From an uncultured Monoglobus sp. (GTDB lineage: Bacteria; Bacillota; Clostridia; Monoglobales; Monoglobaceae): a stretch of 64,000 nucleotides of DNA. Every line of letters starts with the position of its first letter. The stretch's first letter is position 1. Shown piece by piece: positions 51,443 to 62,426 of this stretch. Both the position numbers and the translations under genes were made by a program. The notes below the pieces were generated by a model. That model was not told the origin of the DNA. It worked only from the letters and a program-made list of their open reading frames with translations, and did no database searches. The stretch is from assembly GCA_947625055.1 (NCBI GenBank), contig CANQMT010000004.1, positions 49,010 to 113,009 on the forward strand, read 5' to 3'.

Positions 51443-51808
51443 GGTGTCACTAAAAACTATAAATTTTATCATATAAGAAGATTTTCTTCACACTGCCGTT
51501 TTTACCTTTGCCATTTTATCAGCTATTAACCAAGCATTTTTATCTGCTCTTTCATGTAATAAACAATTCTGCTCTTTAATTTCCCGTTTTCTTATGTATT
51601 TTTTCATAGCCATGAGCAAAACTCCGAAAAGTACGTTTTTACGTGAGTTTACTCATATTAAGTTTTTTCTTATTACTCCATATTTATATAGAAATAATCA
51701 ACCTCTTATAGTATATTTATATTATATCCATTTCATTAACTCAAAAAACAAAACACAAAGGCGGTGTGAGATAAAACATTAAGTTTGTTTTTGTGGGGTA
51801 AAGCCGCA
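51443..51808. other. AT-rich intergenic stretch
   Basis: No gene, RNA or repeat was recognised. It separates the decayed IS256 element from the recombinase gene and may hold the left end of the mobilizable element. No attachment site could be identified. Confidence 0.4.
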
Positions 51809-53500
<1,692 letters not shown>

Positions 53501-53680
53501 TCACATTTCATTCTGTTTGTCACTGCCTTTTTCGGGATTTTCAGCCACCAATTTCAACAATTTTGACGGCAAAGATTTGTGTCCGGCGTACACACCGCTG
53601 AAACGGTAGGTCGTGTTGCCGCTTTCAAGGGTAAGCGTTATCTTCGGAAGTTCCGCAGATAACAGATTTTTAACTTTCAT
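53501..53680 (-). CDS. Small hypothetical protein of the mobile element
   Basis: The 59-residue frame reads MKVKNLLSAELPKITLTLES, then GNTTYRFSGVYAGHKSLPSK, and ends KGSDKQNEM. It starts 4 bp inside the end of the DUF4315 gene, with GGAACGGTGAA ahead, so it is coupled to it. Small genes in this place occur in many Tn4451-like and CTn elements. The role is unknown. Confidence 0.65.
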   Translation of the reverse strand: MKVKNLLSAELPKITLTLESGNTTYRFSGVYAGHKSLPSKLLKLVAENPEKGSDKQNEM

Positions 53681-53880
53681 ATTTCACCGTTCCTTTCCTT
53701 TAGTGATGTCAGTAAATTTTTTAACTCGCTGATTGGAATATCAATACTTTTGACTGTATTTATGATTTCCTCGTTTTCAAGCTGTGTTTTCTTTGTTTCA
53801 AGAGCTTTGATTTCCGCCTGAAGTTTTTTCACTCGCGCTGTCTTGTAATTTATCTTATCGGTTATTGTTTGAATATCCAT
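53677..53880 (-). CDS. DUF4315-like coiled-coil protein
   Basis: The 67-residue protein is a coiled coil (INYKTARVKKLQAEIKALET, KKTQLENEEIINTVKSIDIP) ending ELKNLLTSLKERNGEI. The pattern matches DUF4315, a family nearly always found in conjugative and mobilizable elements of Clostridia. GGAGGA precedes the ATG. It lies 12 bp downstream of the relaxase gene. Confidence 0.8.
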   Translation of the reverse strand: MDIQTITDKINYKTARVKKLQAEIKALETKKTQLENEEIINTVKSIDIPISELKNLLTSLKERNGEI

Positions 53881-53892
53881 AATATCCTCCTT

Positions 53893-55299
53893 TTACAGTT
53901 CGGGGGCGTTACGTCTCTTGTGATGTTGTGTCTGCTCGTTTTTCCGATCAGCATATTCTTTGTGCTCGGCAAGTTTTTTGAGAATACTCGACTTTTTCTT
54001 CGGCGCCTCCTGCCTCGGCTTTATTTCAAGGAACATATCCACATTTTTCTTTAATACTAATATATCGTTGTATTCGTCTTTAATGTCCTCGTGTAGAGCC
54101 GACAGCTTTGAAATATCAGCGATAAATCGCTGCTTTTCCGTCTCGATTTGTTTAACGCTCGGCAGCCTGTTGTTTTTCGTCAGGTACGGCTTTAGCTCAT
54201 TCGTTAATCGACGGAACAGGTCTATCTTTTGCTTATGATTGGAATAGAATGTATTTTTCATCAGCGGATTTTTCTTTGTGTATTCCTCATAAAGCGGTTT
54301 TAGGTTTCGATACACATTCAGCTTTTTCATCAAAGCGTCAAGCTCGTTTATCCGTTTTTTATCGGATTTGATCTTATCCGCTGTTTCATTTAATTTTTTG
54401 GATTTCTCCGATACACGCTTTGATAAATCATCGTAGTCCGCAATGCCTCTCTCGTCTATGATGATAAGAGTTTTCGCTATCAGCTTCAGATTGTGGATTT
54501 TCGCCCATTGTTCATATCCCTTTGACTGCCGACACTTTACATTGTGTTCGATATCAATGAGCAGGTCAACGGTTTTGGGGTGATATTTTCCTTTAATACG
54601 AAGTTCGATATTATCTTTTTCGTAGTCTCTGCCGATTATATCGGTTTTGGTAAAACGCTTGTTGTCAGTATCACGAAACCACAGAAACTCGTCCTCACGG
54701 ACAATATATTTCTTATCGCGCATTCGCCGCAGGAAATCCTCATAATCAACCGAGAACAGGATACACTCATCAATCGCCTTTTTGATTTTGTACTTATTTG
54801 AAACATACGTTTTCTTTGGCTCATAGTTCCTTTTCCGTCCTCTCGGCTTAACAATGTTTAATCCGTATTCGGCACATTTCTTATCGCTGATTTCTCGTAT
54901 TCGGTAGTATGATTTCTTATCTGAGCGGTAACGCTTGTGGTCTTGAAAGCCTACGGCGTTAAATATGATGTGATTATGATAATGGTCTTTGTCTGTATGC
55001 GTACAAAGCACATATTCATATTTTCCGCCCAAAACCTCATCGGCGAATTTCTTTCCTATTTCATGACATTGTTCCGATGTGACTTCATTCGGCTTAAAGG
55101 ACTGGATAAGGTGATACGCTTGATTTTCACCGCCGCCCTTTGCCGATTGTGCCGTTAATTCAAATTCAAGCTCCGCTGTTTCGTATGCGCAGTCGAAAGT
55201 TGAGATATATTTGCCGCCCTCGGTTTTGCACTCATTTCCGATATATGTTATTAACTTGCCGAGAGTGTGTTTGATAGGGTGTATTTTAGTAATTGCCAT
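53893..55299 (-). CDS. Relaxase (MobA/VirD2-type)
   Basis: The 468-residue protein nicks oriT and pilots DNA during mobilization. The N-terminal catalytic domain has KHTLGKLITYIGNECKTEGG, the HUH-type metal motif in CTHTDKDHYHNHIIFNAVGF, and the AYHLIQSFKP motif. The C-terminal half is a long coiled coil. It is transcribed after mobC, with which it overlaps by 49 bp, and next to a predicted oriT. No conjugation (T4SS) genes are present in the window, so transfer would need a helper. Confidence 0.93.
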   Translation of the reverse strand: MAITKIHPIKHTLGKLITYIGNECKTEGGKYISTFDCAYETAELEFELTAQSAKGGGENQAYHLIQSFKPNEVTSEQCHEIGKKFADEVLGGKYEYVLCTHTDKDHYHNHIIFNAVGFQDHKRYRSDKKSYYRIREISDKKCAEYGLNIVKPRGRKRNYEPKKTYVSNKYKIKKAIDECILFSVDYEDFLRRMRDKKYIVREDEFLWFRDTDNKRFTKTDIIGRDYEKDNIELRIKGKYHPKTVDLLIDIEHNVKCRQSKGYEQWAKIHNLKLIAKTLIIIDERGIADYDDLSKRVSEKSKKLNETADKIKSDKKRINELDALMKKLNVYRNLKPLYEEYTKKNPLMKNTFYSNHKQKIDLFRRLTNELKPYLTKNNRLPSVKQIETEKQRFIADISKLSALHEDIKDEYNDILVLKKNVDMFLEIKPRQEAPKKKSSILKKLAEHKEYADRKNEQTQHHKRRNAPEL

Positions 55300-55586
55300 A
55301 TCTCATCCACCTTCGCTTTGACAGCCGTAACATCTTGTTCCATAATTCCATAGGTATTGGCGTTCCGCGTGATTTGATTGATATTCTTTCCTATAGCGTT
55401 CATCTCTTTGACAGCCGCTTTTAAATCAGAAGTATCAACATTTACAATAAACCCGTCAATAGCCATTTTCCGCAGGTATGCGCCCCGATTAGTCACATTA
55501 GCCAGCCGGACGCGCCTGTTTATCTGTTCCAGTTCTTTCTCGTCAACATAAAACTTCACTTGAATATTCCGTTTGCGCTTATTCAA
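55251..55586 (-). CDS. MobC-like accessory mobilization protein
   Basis: This is a small ribbon-helix-helix/MobC-type protein: RNIQVKFYVDEKELEQINRR, VRLANVTNRGAYLRKMAIDG and AAVKEMNAIGKNINQITRNA. It assists the relaxase at oriT. The best start is a TTG at 55586, preceded by GAAGGTGAA. An ATG 22 codons further upstream would read through the oriT hairpin and has no ribosome binding site. Its end overlaps the relaxase gene. Confidence 0.85.
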   Translation of the reverse strand: MNKRKRNIQVKFYVDEKELEQINRRVRLANVTNRGAYLRKMAIDGFIVNVDTSDLKAAVKEMNAIGKNINQITRNANTYGIMEQDVTAVKAKVDEIWQLLKYTLSNTLSAS

Positions 55587-55614
55587 AAATTTCACCTTCT
55601 TTCCATAAATTAAA

Positions 55615-55701
55615 GGAAACTTTTTTGCAAAATCCCGAAACGGGATTTTCACACTTTCGATACTTTGAGTACCAAAGTGTTATGCTTGCTAAAAAGTTTC
55701 C
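55615..55701. other. Predicted origin of transfer (oriT)
   Basis: Directly upstream of mobC are three inverted repeats. The outer arms are GGAAACTTTTTTGC (55615-55628) and GCTAAAAAGTTTCC (55688-55701). AAAATCCCG/CGGGATTTT lies at 55629-55649 with a 3-base loop. ACACTTT/AAAGTGT is at 55651-55680. The position and nested structure fit oriT; the nick site cannot be fixed by eye. Confidence 0.6.
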
Positions 55702-55841
55702 TATCTAATATTAGAACTATGAATACGTTGCTTTTCTCAATTTTATCTGCCTTCAGAGAATATCCGTATTAACAGTACACATTTATTATATCACGAATTA
55801 AAAATATGTCAATAGTTTTTTGAAATTTTTTATTTATGCAC

Positions 55842-55870
55842 TTGAAATTCATAAACGGATTTGTTATACT
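55842..55870 (+). promoter_or_regulatory. Promoter of the element's XRE regulator
   Basis: TTGAAA and TATACT have a 17-bp spacer, 20 bp before the start codon. GAGGTGAAGTAAAG follows as ribosome binding site. Confidence 0.7.
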
Positions 55871-55890
55871 GCTATTGAGGTGAAGTAAAG

Positions 55891-56463
55891 ATGAACAACG
55901 AAGAAATGACAATAGGCCGGCGCGTAAGAAAGGCACGGAAGGAAAAAGGGTATAACCAGACGGAGCTTGCGAATGCTCTCGGCAAATCGCTCCGTACTAT
56001 TCAGAAGTACGAAAACGGCGAGATCGAAATTTCCATAAGTATGCTCAATGAACTCGCAAAGGCTCTTGACACGACTACGACTTATCTGCTCGGCTACAAA
56101 ACCGAAACGGTAAAGCCGCAGATAACCACGTTCGCTGATGTTGTGGTAATGCTGTTTGAGCTTGAAAAGATTTCGGGTCTGAAATTTGATATTGACGTAA
56201 AGCGCCCGCCGAGAGATGACAACTGGGAGTGCTCCATAAAGTTTGACGGAAAAGCAAAGACCGATCTTAACGCCGATATGTGTCTCTTCCTTGAGGATTG
56301 GGCGGACACAAGAGAGAATTACTCAACAGAGCAATATGCGGACTGGAAAGACAAGACGCTCGCGTATTATTCGAGATTGGCAATTGCGGAACAGGCGGGC
56401 GAAACGCAGGATAATGCGATAAAAAGAAACGTTGTTCCGGCGGTGGATTTGCTTGATGTATAA
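55891..56463 (+). CDS. XRE-family regulator of the mobile element
   Basis: The 190-residue protein has an N-terminal helix-turn-helix (GRRVRKARKEKGYNQTELAN, ALGKSLRTIQKYENGEIEIS) and a C-terminal acidic domain of unknown fold (ITTFADVVVMLFELEKISGL). It diverges from the mobilization genes and probably controls them. It is followed by a coupled 32-codon frame and a terminator. Confidence 0.88.
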   Translation: MNNEEMTIGRRVRKARKEKGYNQTELANALGKSLRTIQKYENGEIEISISMLNELAKALDTTTTYLLGYKTETVKPQITTFADVVVMLFELEKISGLKFDIDVKRPPRDDNWECSIKFDGKAKTDLNADMCLFLEDWADTRENYSTEQYADWKDKTLAYYSRLAIAEQAGETQDNAIKRNVVPAVDLLDV

Positions 56464-56554
56464 GTCGTGGATTACCGTTATAAAGAAAAGTTTTCCGGAT
56501 AAATATGCCTATGATACGCTGCAGATATGGCAAAGGACGCACAGGCAAGCATAA
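56456..56554 (+). CDS. Possible 32-residue coupled peptide
   Basis: An ATG overlaps the stop region of the XRE gene in another frame and gives MYKSWITVIKKSFPDKYAYD then TLQIWQRTHRQA. The tight overlap and the sensible composition suggest a real small protein, but nothing further supports it. Confidence 0.35.
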   Translation: MYKSWITVIKKSFPDKYAYDTLQIWQRTHRQA

Positions 56555-56575
56555 TTTGCCGCTTGTGCGTCTTTT
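56537..56575 (+). terminator. Terminator after the XRE gene
   Basis: ACGCACAGGC/GCTTGTGCGT form a 10-bp stem (one G-U pair) followed by CTTTT. Confidence 0.7.
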
Positions 56576-56640
56576 AATCGACAGTATTTACTTAAAAAAC
56601 ATTGCGAGCCGATTTGTGAAATCCTAAACCGAGCCAAAGC

Positions 56641-58455
56641 TCAGTTATTTAGAATTCTCATAAACTCTTCTCCCGTGATCGTTTCGTGCTCATAAAGGTA
56701 TTTTGCAAGTTCGTCAAGCTTCTCGCGATTTTCCATCAGGATCCCCGCCGCTTTCTCGTGCTGTTTTTTCACCAGTTCTACGACCTTCCGGTCAATTTGA
56801 GCCTGCGTTTCGGCGGCACAGGCAAGAGTGGTATCTTCACCAAGATATTGTCCGGTCACGTTTTCCATAGCCACCATATCAAAATCTTTGCTCATACCGA
56901 ATCGCGTGATCATCGAACGAGCCAGCTTGGTGGCCTGCTCGATATCATTGGAAGCGCCTGTGGTCGGATTGCTGAAAACAAGTTCCTCTGCAGCCCGTCC
57001 ACCGGTAAGAGTGGCGATCTTGTTTTCAATTTCTTCCTTGCTCATCAGATAGTGATTGCCCTCATCCACCTGCATGGTATATCCCAAAGCGCCCGAAGTG
57101 CGAGGAATGATAGTAATTTTCTGCACAGGTGCGGAATTTGTCTGCTTAGCGGCTACCAGTGCATGACCGATCTCATGATAGGAGACAATCATCTTTTCCT
57201 TGTCGGTCAGAATCGCGTTCTTTCTCTGATAACCGGCGATCACGACTTCAATACTTTCTTCAAGATCGCTTTGAGCCGCAGCTTTTCTGCCTGCCCGGAC
57301 AGCACGCAGGGCAGCCTCGTTTATGATATTGGCAAGCTCTGCGCCGGAAGCGCCGGAGGCCATGCGCGCCACCTTTAAGAAATCAACATCGGAAGCGATT
57401 TTTACTTTTTTTGCATGAACCATCAGAATTGCTTCCCTGCCTTTCAAATCGGGAAGTTCCACAGGAATACGGCGGTCAAAACGGCCGGGTCTTGTCAGAG
57501 CGGGATCGAGCGCTTCGGGGCGGTTGGTTGCTGCCAAAATCATAACGCCGCTGTTATCCTCAAATCCGTCCATTTCCGTGAGCAGCTGGTTCAGCGTTTG
57601 CTCCCGTTCATCGTTGCCGCCCAGATTTCCGCTGTTGCGTTTTTGCCCTATGGCATCGATCTCATCAATAAAGACGATACAAGGGGATTTTTCCTTGGCC
57701 TGTTTGAACAGATCCCGGACTTTGGAAGCACCCATGCCTACAAACATTTCTACAAACTCGGAACCGGACATGGAGAAAAACGGTACATTAGCCTCGCCTG
57801 CGACCGCCTTTGCAAGCATCGTTTTTCCGGTGCCGGGCGGGCCGACCAACAGAATTCCTTTCGGCATGGATGCACCGATTTCCTTATATTTGTTTGGATT
57901 ATGCAGATAGTCCACAATCTCCCGCAGGCTTTCTTCAGCCTCATCTACACCTTCCACATCGGAGAATCTGATGCCGTCCGAGGATTTTACATAGATCTTA
58001 GCATTACTTTTCCCAATATTGAACATGAGAGAGTTCGGCCCACCGGCTTTATTTGTCATTCTCTTGGAAATAATCTGACCAATGATAAAGAATAATGCAA
58101 TTGGGAGTATCCAAGACAAAAGAAAGCTGAGCAGCGGTGAGGCTTGTTCTACAATTTTACCCGAAAATTGCGCTCCGGACTCGTGGAGGCGGTTTACGAG
58201 ATCTAAATCAGATATTATACCTGTCTTGTAGATGGCAGTTTCTTCTTTGTCTGTAAATAGAATCTGATTACTCTGAATTTCAACCCGACCGATATTCTTT
58301 TCTTCCGTCATTGTCATAAACGTGCCGTAATCGACCTCTTGAATCTGACGCTGCTCGATCCATGGCATGGCAATCAGATTAATAAGAACAAGTACAAGCA
58401 TGACAATGCCGTAATAATATAGTAATGGTTTCTTAGGACGCTTTACTTCTTTCAT
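56641..58455 (-). CDS. ftsH: Accessory ATP-dependent zinc metalloprotease FtsH
   Basis: This membrane AAA protease of 604 residues degrades misfolded and regulatory membrane proteins. It has two N-terminal helices ([40 protein letters not shown]) around a short extracytoplasmic domain. Walker A is [20 protein letters not shown], Walker B is [12 protein letters not shown], and the second region of homology is [20 protein letters not shown]. The zinc motif is [12 protein letters not shown]. The start at 58455 follows AGAGGAGAAACCAC. It is last in a four-gene operon on a mobile element, so it is an extra copy beside any housekeeping ftsH. Its ATGA overlaps the small upstream gene. Confidence 0.93.
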   Translation of the reverse strand: MKEVKRPKKPLLYYYGIVMLVLVLINLIAMPWIEQRQIQEVDYGTFMTMTEEKNIGRVEIQSNQILFTDKEETAIYKTGIISDLDLVNRLHESGAQFSGKIVEQASPLLSFLLSWILPIALFFIIGQIISKRMTNKAGGPNSLMFNIGKSNAKIYVKSSDGIRFSDVEGVDEAEESLREIVDYLHNPNKYKEIGASMPKGILLVGPPGTGKTMLAKAVAGEANVPFFSMSGSEFVEMFVGMGASKVRDLFKQAKEKSPCIVFIDEIDAIGQKRNSGNLGGNDEREQTLNQLLTEMDGFEDNSGVMILAATNRPEALDPALTRPGRFDRRIPVELPDLKGREAILMVHAKKVKIASDVDFLKVARMASGASGAELANIINEAALRAVRAGRKAAAQSDLEESIEVVIAGYQRKNAILTDKEKMIVSYHEIGHALVAAKQTNSAPVQKITIIPRTSGALGYTMQVDEGNHYLMSKEEIENKIATLTGGRAAEELVFSNPTTGASNDIEQATKLARSMITRFGMSKDFDMVAMENVTGQYLGEDTTLACAAETQAQIDRKVVELVKKQHEKAAGILMENREKLDELAKYLYEHETITGEEFMRILNN

Positions 58456-58628
58456 GTGGTTTCTCCTCTCTTTTGTGATCGTTCTATCAGACGGCAAATC
58501 GCAGTTGCTGCGTCCGCCGAAATAACCTTATGCTGGTTTTCCTTCATTGTTTGCTGCCGGTTGGGGTCAAGCAGCTTATCGCAGGCAGCAATCAGCTGGT
58601 TTTTAGGTGACCTCACGGCGTAACACAT
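58452..58628 (-). CDS. 58-residue protein between GT8 and ftsH
   Basis: This frame reads MCYAVRSPKNQLIAACDKLL, then DPNRQQTMKENQHKVISADA, and ends [10 protein letters not shown]. It shares TAATG with the end of the glycosyltransferase gene and ATGA with the ftsH start, so it fills the gap with no spacing and is almost certainly translated. It is helical and soluble, and two of its cysteines are spaced widely. No family was recognised. A DNA- or protein-binding adaptor of the operon is a guess. Confidence 0.65.
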   Translation of the reverse strand: MCYAVRSPKNQLIAACDKLLDPNRQQTMKENQHKVISADAATAICRLIERSQKRGETT

Positions 58629-59527
58629 TATGTCTCTTTGCCTGCGTGCATTCCGGCAACAGCCTCTTTATAGAACACATCCAGATCTCCAATATAATTT
58701 TCCTTCCAAGGCTTGTTGCGTCCGCAGTAATAGATTACGATGGAATGAGCACGCACCCAATTCAGATCAAGGCCCTTTTCAAACGGACTGTGCATTCGAT
58801 AAAGTCGCTCCGTCATATTGTATCGGAAGGGATCCAGCGTGTAGATCTTACTCCCGTAAAGACTGCTGATAATGTCCTGGTCCGGAAGGACAAGCAGGGA
58901 TTTTCGCTTTTCTATGAAACGAAACACATCCGCAAAGTCCTGTTCTTTCCGCAAAAGCGAGAGATTCATGAGCAGTACGCCGGAATTGATATACGGGCTG
59001 TCATCATCCATGTCCAGACGCAGCTCATTTAATTTGTGGAGCAACCCCAAACTGTCAATATGGGACGCTGCTGCGTAATAATATTCTTCCATCGGGAGCC
59101 GGTACAGCGGAAGGATCGAGCCATTGAGAACAAGATCAGGGTCAAGATAAAGTACACGATCCACTGTCTCCGGCAGATAACTTGCGGCAAAAATACGGTA
59201 GTAAATCTCTTTTGGATAGCGTGAAGTAGTCGGGACCTCGTCAAGCGCCAAATTATCGGCCTTTATCGGAATCAGACATCCGCCTGCATCAGAAAGCATT
59301 TTTTCGGTTGATCCAAGCGCCCGTATTGAAATTGAGGAATGAAGAAGATACACATGGAATACGCAGTCCGGGTTGAAACGAATCAAGGTTGAAAGCATCA
59401 CATTCAAATAGGGGATGTAGTTTCCATCCAAAGTAACAAGAATATTGATCGGATTGGTTGGTATGAAATTCAACTTGTTCCCTCCTGTTTCTTTTTTGTT
59501 TCTTATGTTGTATATAGTTTTCTTCAT
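58628..59527 (-). CDS. Family 8 glycosyltransferase
   Basis: The 299-residue enzyme resembles GT8 galactosyl- or glucosyltransferases of the lipopolysaccharide and general stress-type family. INILVTLDGNYIPYLNVMLS is the nucleotide-binding start, and YLDPDLVLNGSI holds the metal-binding DxD. SPYINSGVLLMNLSLLRKEQ and WVRAHSIVIYYCGRNKPW complete the core. The acceptor is unknown. The gene starts inside the alarmone synthetase stop (ATGA), which implies coupled translation. Confidence 0.88.
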   Translation of the reverse strand: MKKTIYNIRNKKETGGNKLNFIPTNPINILVTLDGNYIPYLNVMLSTLIRFNPDCVFHVYLLHSSISIRALGSTEKMLSDAGGCLIPIKADNLALDEVPTTSRYPKEIYYRIFAASYLPETVDRVLYLDPDLVLNGSILPLYRLPMEEYYYAAASHIDSLGLLHKLNELRLDMDDDSPYINSGVLLMNLSLLRKEQDFADVFRFIEKRKSLLVLPDQDIISSLYGSKIYTLDPFRYNMTERLYRMHSPFEKGLDLNWVRAHSIVIYYCGRNKPWKENYIGDLDVFYKEAVAGMHAGKET

Positions 59528-60261
59528 TCACCCATAAACTCTGCCGTTTTTATCGTGCTGCCGAAGCATTTCGCGGTATATTGTTGGGTCTTTTCCAGGA
59601 GACCCTCCATTCTGCGATCAAGTTCCGCGCTGAGGTTCGCGCACTGATAAAGTTCTTCAGCCATTTCCGGGGTGAATTCAGAATCCTTTTTATAACGAAG
59701 CTGATGTTCAAGGCTGGCCCAGAAATCCATCGCTATTGTGCGCAACTGAATCTCTACTTTCATCATTCGTTTTTCATGTGCCAAAAAGATCGGAATTGCT
59801 ACAATCAGATGCAGACTTCTATACCCGTTGGGTTTCGGATCTTTTATGTAATCCTTCTTTTCAATCAGGGTAATGTCATCCTGTATGAGCAATGCCTCTG
59901 ATAGTGCATAGACATCTTCCGGAAAAGAGCAGATTACACGAACGCCGGCAATATCGTTTAGATTTTCTTCTATTGAGGTGAGTGTGGGTGTAAAGCCGCG
60001 CCGCGCCAATTTTTCTTTTATACTGCGGGGATTTTTCAGTCTGGTTTTGATACTGCTGATCGGATTACGATCAAACTCCAAAGAATATTCTTCATTCAAC
60101 ACATTGAATTTTGTTTCAATCTCCATCATAGCACATTTGTAATAAGACATCAGTCGGATAAACGGTGCAGACTTTCTCTGCATCCAATCGATTGCCCGAT
60201 CGTCCACAATAGAGAGCATTCGTGTTTTTATATTTTCATCCTCTTGATTCCATTCAGACAT
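59524..60261 (-). CDS. Small alarmone synthetase (RelP/RelQ/YjbM-like)
   Basis: The 245-residue protein is a GTP pyrophosphokinase with only the synthetase domain. PISSIKTRLKNPRSIKEKLA and IAGVRVICSFPEDVYALSEA precede PNGYRSLHLIVAIPIFLA, and KVEIQLRTIAMDFWASLEHQ follows with the catalytic glutamate region. It lacks the HD hydrolase and TGS/ACT domains of the long RSH enzymes. It should make (p)ppGpp without amino-acid sensing. It leads the operon with GT8 and FtsH, and a regulator box lies 86 bp upstream. Confidence 0.93.
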   Translation of the reverse strand: MSEWNQEDENIKTRMLSIVDDRAIDWMQRKSAPFIRLMSYYKCAMMEIETKFNVLNEEYSLEFDRNPISSIKTRLKNPRSIKEKLARRGFTPTLTSIEENLNDIAGVRVICSFPEDVYALSEALLIQDDITLIEKKDYIKDPKPNGYRSLHLIVAIPIFLAHEKRMMKVEIQLRTIAMDFWASLEHQLRYKKDSEFTPEMAEELYQCANLSAELDRRMEGLLEKTQQYTAKCFGSTIKTAEFMGE

Positions 60262-60329
60262 TATGGGTCTTCCTTTCCAAAAACAAAACTTGTTGGATCG
60301 ATACCGGCTTCGCCGTTTCTCACCAAATA

Positions 60330-60364
60330 ATAATAGCAGAGAAATCTAAACTGAAACTAAACTA
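60330..60364 (-). promoter_or_regulatory. Regulator box plus -10 of the alarmone synthetase operon
   Basis: On the minus strand TAGTTTAGTTTCAGTTTA (60347-60364) is followed after 11 bp by TATTAT (60330-60335). The same 18-mer and spacing occur before the response regulator gene. The box takes the place of a -35 hexamer, as in promoters activated by OmpR-family regulators. Confidence 0.7.
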
Positions 60365-60630
60365 TTGGAAAAATTTTCTTTAGGCCTATTATTTCGGCAA
60401 GCTCGGTTCCGATAGGCCTGTTGACACATTGCTGAGAGTATAAACCTAAATAAAGAACCGCCACAAAGAAAGTTCTCATAATCTTACATTGAAAACGGCG
60501 TATGCCACAACACACTGCCGATTTTCGTTTATCATAATTAATCAAATGCTTGATGTTGGTCGCGGAAAAGGGCTGCAAAGCAGAAAAGCATCGTTCGGAA
60601 GCGCTCTGACAAAAATCAGTTTCACTGACC

Positions 60631-61722
60631 TCATTCTCCTGCGTTTGGCCGCGATTTCGGCAATGTGACCGTAAACATGGTAAGGTTGTTTGCGCTTTGA
60701 ACAGAAACCGTTCCATCGTGCAATTCTACCACCTTTTTTACAATGGCAAGACCGATACCATTACCGGCAGCAGAATGAGATTCATCTGCCTGATAAAATT
60801 TATTGAATATATTATTCTGAATATCTGGCGGAATAGGTGTGCCATTGTTTGAAATAGATACAGAAATATTTTTGTCATCCTGCTCAATTTTTACTTTCAG
60901 ACTGCCATAATCAGGAGAGAACTTTATTGCATTATCAAGCAAATTTATCCATATATGCTTTAAGATTTCCTCGTTGCCGGAAATTAAATACTCATCAAAA
61001 TCAATATACAGTTCAAGGTTCTTTCTTGACCATTTTTCTTCCAACAACAGAATACAGGAGCGAATCTGTTCTGACAAATTAAATTCAGATACATCTGTAA
61101 GTATTGTTTGATTTTCAACCTTTGTCAAATTTAGAACATTGGTTGCCATATACGAAAGACGCATAGATTCTTCTTCGATGATATCAACATATTCTTTTTT
61201 CTCATCATCTGAAAGATCGCCTCGTTTTAACAGTTTTGCAAACCCCGCTATCGAAACAATTGGTGTTTTAAACTCGTGAGAAAAATTATTAATAAAGTCA
61301 GAACGCAGAACTTCGGTATTTTCAAGTTCTTCAGCCATAGAATTAAAGCTGTCCGATACAGCTCGCATAACCGCCATATCTCCAAAGGGTTTGCCAATAG
61401 TCATTCTTGCTGAGTAATCTCCGCCTGCAAGCTGTTTCATTCCGTCAATCAGTCGTTTTACGGGTTTTAACCAAACTTTTCCGCTGATTAAAATAAAAAT
61501 AATATTAAATAAAACGCTGAGTAATGCAATAAACATAATCAGTCTTCCGGCGCCGGGGATGTCTTTTTCATCTATATGAAATATTCCATTGCGTACAACA
61601 AAATATGATATTACCGAAACAAGAAGTATTGAGACAAAAAAGACCGAAAATGTAATCAGCGAAAAAAGTGAAAACAGTTCTCGTCGCTGTTTTTTACTTA
61701 GTTTGTGTTTTGGTTTATTCAT
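60631..61722 (-). CDS. Two-component sensor histidine kinase
   Basis: The 363-residue kinase has two helices (about residues 18-43 and 61-81) with only a short loop of about 20 residues between them. It therefore probably senses the membrane rather than an external ligand. HAMP (about 84-135), HisKA with His149 in FSHEFKTPIVS, and HATPase_c (NLLDNAIKFSPDYG, FNKFYQADESHSAAGNGIGL) follow. It starts in the regulator stop codon (61719-61722 overlap). Confidence 0.93.
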   Translation of the reverse strand: MNKPKHKLSKKQRRELFSLFSLITFSVFFVSILLVSVISYFVVRNGIFHIDEKDIPGAGRLIMFIALLSVLFNIIFILISGKVWLKPVKRLIDGMKQLAGGDYSARMTIGKPFGDMAVMRAVSDSFNSMAEELENTEVLRSDFINNFSHEFKTPIVSIAGFAKLLKRGDLSDDEKKEYVDIIEEESMRLSYMATNVLNLTKVENQTILTDVSEFNLSEQIRSCILLLEEKWSRKNLELYIDFDEYLISGNEEILKHIWINLLDNAIKFSPDYGSLKVKIEQDDKNISVSISNNGTPIPPDIQNNIFNKFYQADESHSAAGNGIGLAIVKKVVELHDGTVSVQSANNLTMFTVTLPKSRPNAGE

Positions 61723-62393
61723 ACTTTTTTCACCGCCTTATATCCCAATCCTCTTACGGATTGTATTTCAAACTCAGGCCAACCTTCAAATCTCTTGCGC
61801 AGCCGTCCGATGTGAACCGTCACGGTTTCCCAGCCGGTATCGCTCTCAGCGCCCCAAATTTCATCCATAAGCTGAATCCTTGTAAAAATTTTGCCGGGAT
61901 AGGACAACAGCTTATACAGAAGCATAAATTCCTTTTGCGGCAATTCTTGTGTTTGCCCGTCTTTTGTAACACTTAAAGAATCATAATCAATAACAATATC
62001 ACCAATTGTTATTTTGTGCTCTGTTGCAATTTTTGCACGGCGCAAAAGAGCCTTTATTCGAAGAAGCATTTCGGTTTCATCAATAGGCTTTGTCATATAA
62101 TCATCAGTACCTACCAAAAAGCCCTTACGTTTATCTTCGGGAAGCTGTTTTGCCGAAACCATAAGTATTGGTAAATTATTATTCACATCCCGTAATGTCT
62201 TGGTGAATTCATAGCCGTCCATTTTGGGCATCATAATATCAAGAACAACCAAGTCTATTACTTCGCTGTCCATGACATCAAGGGCGTCTTCACCATTTTC
62301 AGCAAGCGAAACCTTGTAACCGTCATTTTCGAGTACAGCTTTCAGAAGGCGTCTGGTATGCTTATCATCATCAACAACAAGTATATGAAACAT
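61719..62393 (-). CDS. OmpR-family response regulator
   Basis: The 224-residue protein has a receiver domain (ILVVDDDKHTRRLLKAVLEN; phospho-aspartate Asp52 in LVVLDIMMPKMDG) and a winged-helix DNA-binding domain (LPQKEFMLLYKLLSYPGKIF, then TGWETVTVHIGRLRKRFEG and SVRGLGYKAVKKV). The 18-bp box before its own promoter suggests autoactivation. It is the first gene of a regulator-kinase operon. Confidence 0.95.
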   Translation of the reverse strand: MFHILVVDDDKHTRRLLKAVLENDGYKVSLAENGEDALDVMDSEVIDLVVLDIMMPKMDGYEFTKTLRDVNNNLPILMVSAKQLPEDKRKGFLVGTDDYMTKPIDETEMLLRIKALLRRAKIATEHKITIGDIVIDYDSLSVTKDGQTQELPQKEFMLLYKLLSYPGKIFTRIQLMDEIWGAESDTGWETVTVHIGRLRKRFEGWPEFEIQSVRGLGYKAVKKV

Positions 62394-62426
62394 AAAAAAA
62401 TCTCCTTAAAATTTTTATACACCTAT

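Noticed and set aside
60357..60716. 119-codon minus-strand frame between the kinase and alarmone synthetase genes
   Set aside because: It overlaps the kinase end in another frame, has no ribosome binding site and covers the regulator box; no family resemblance.
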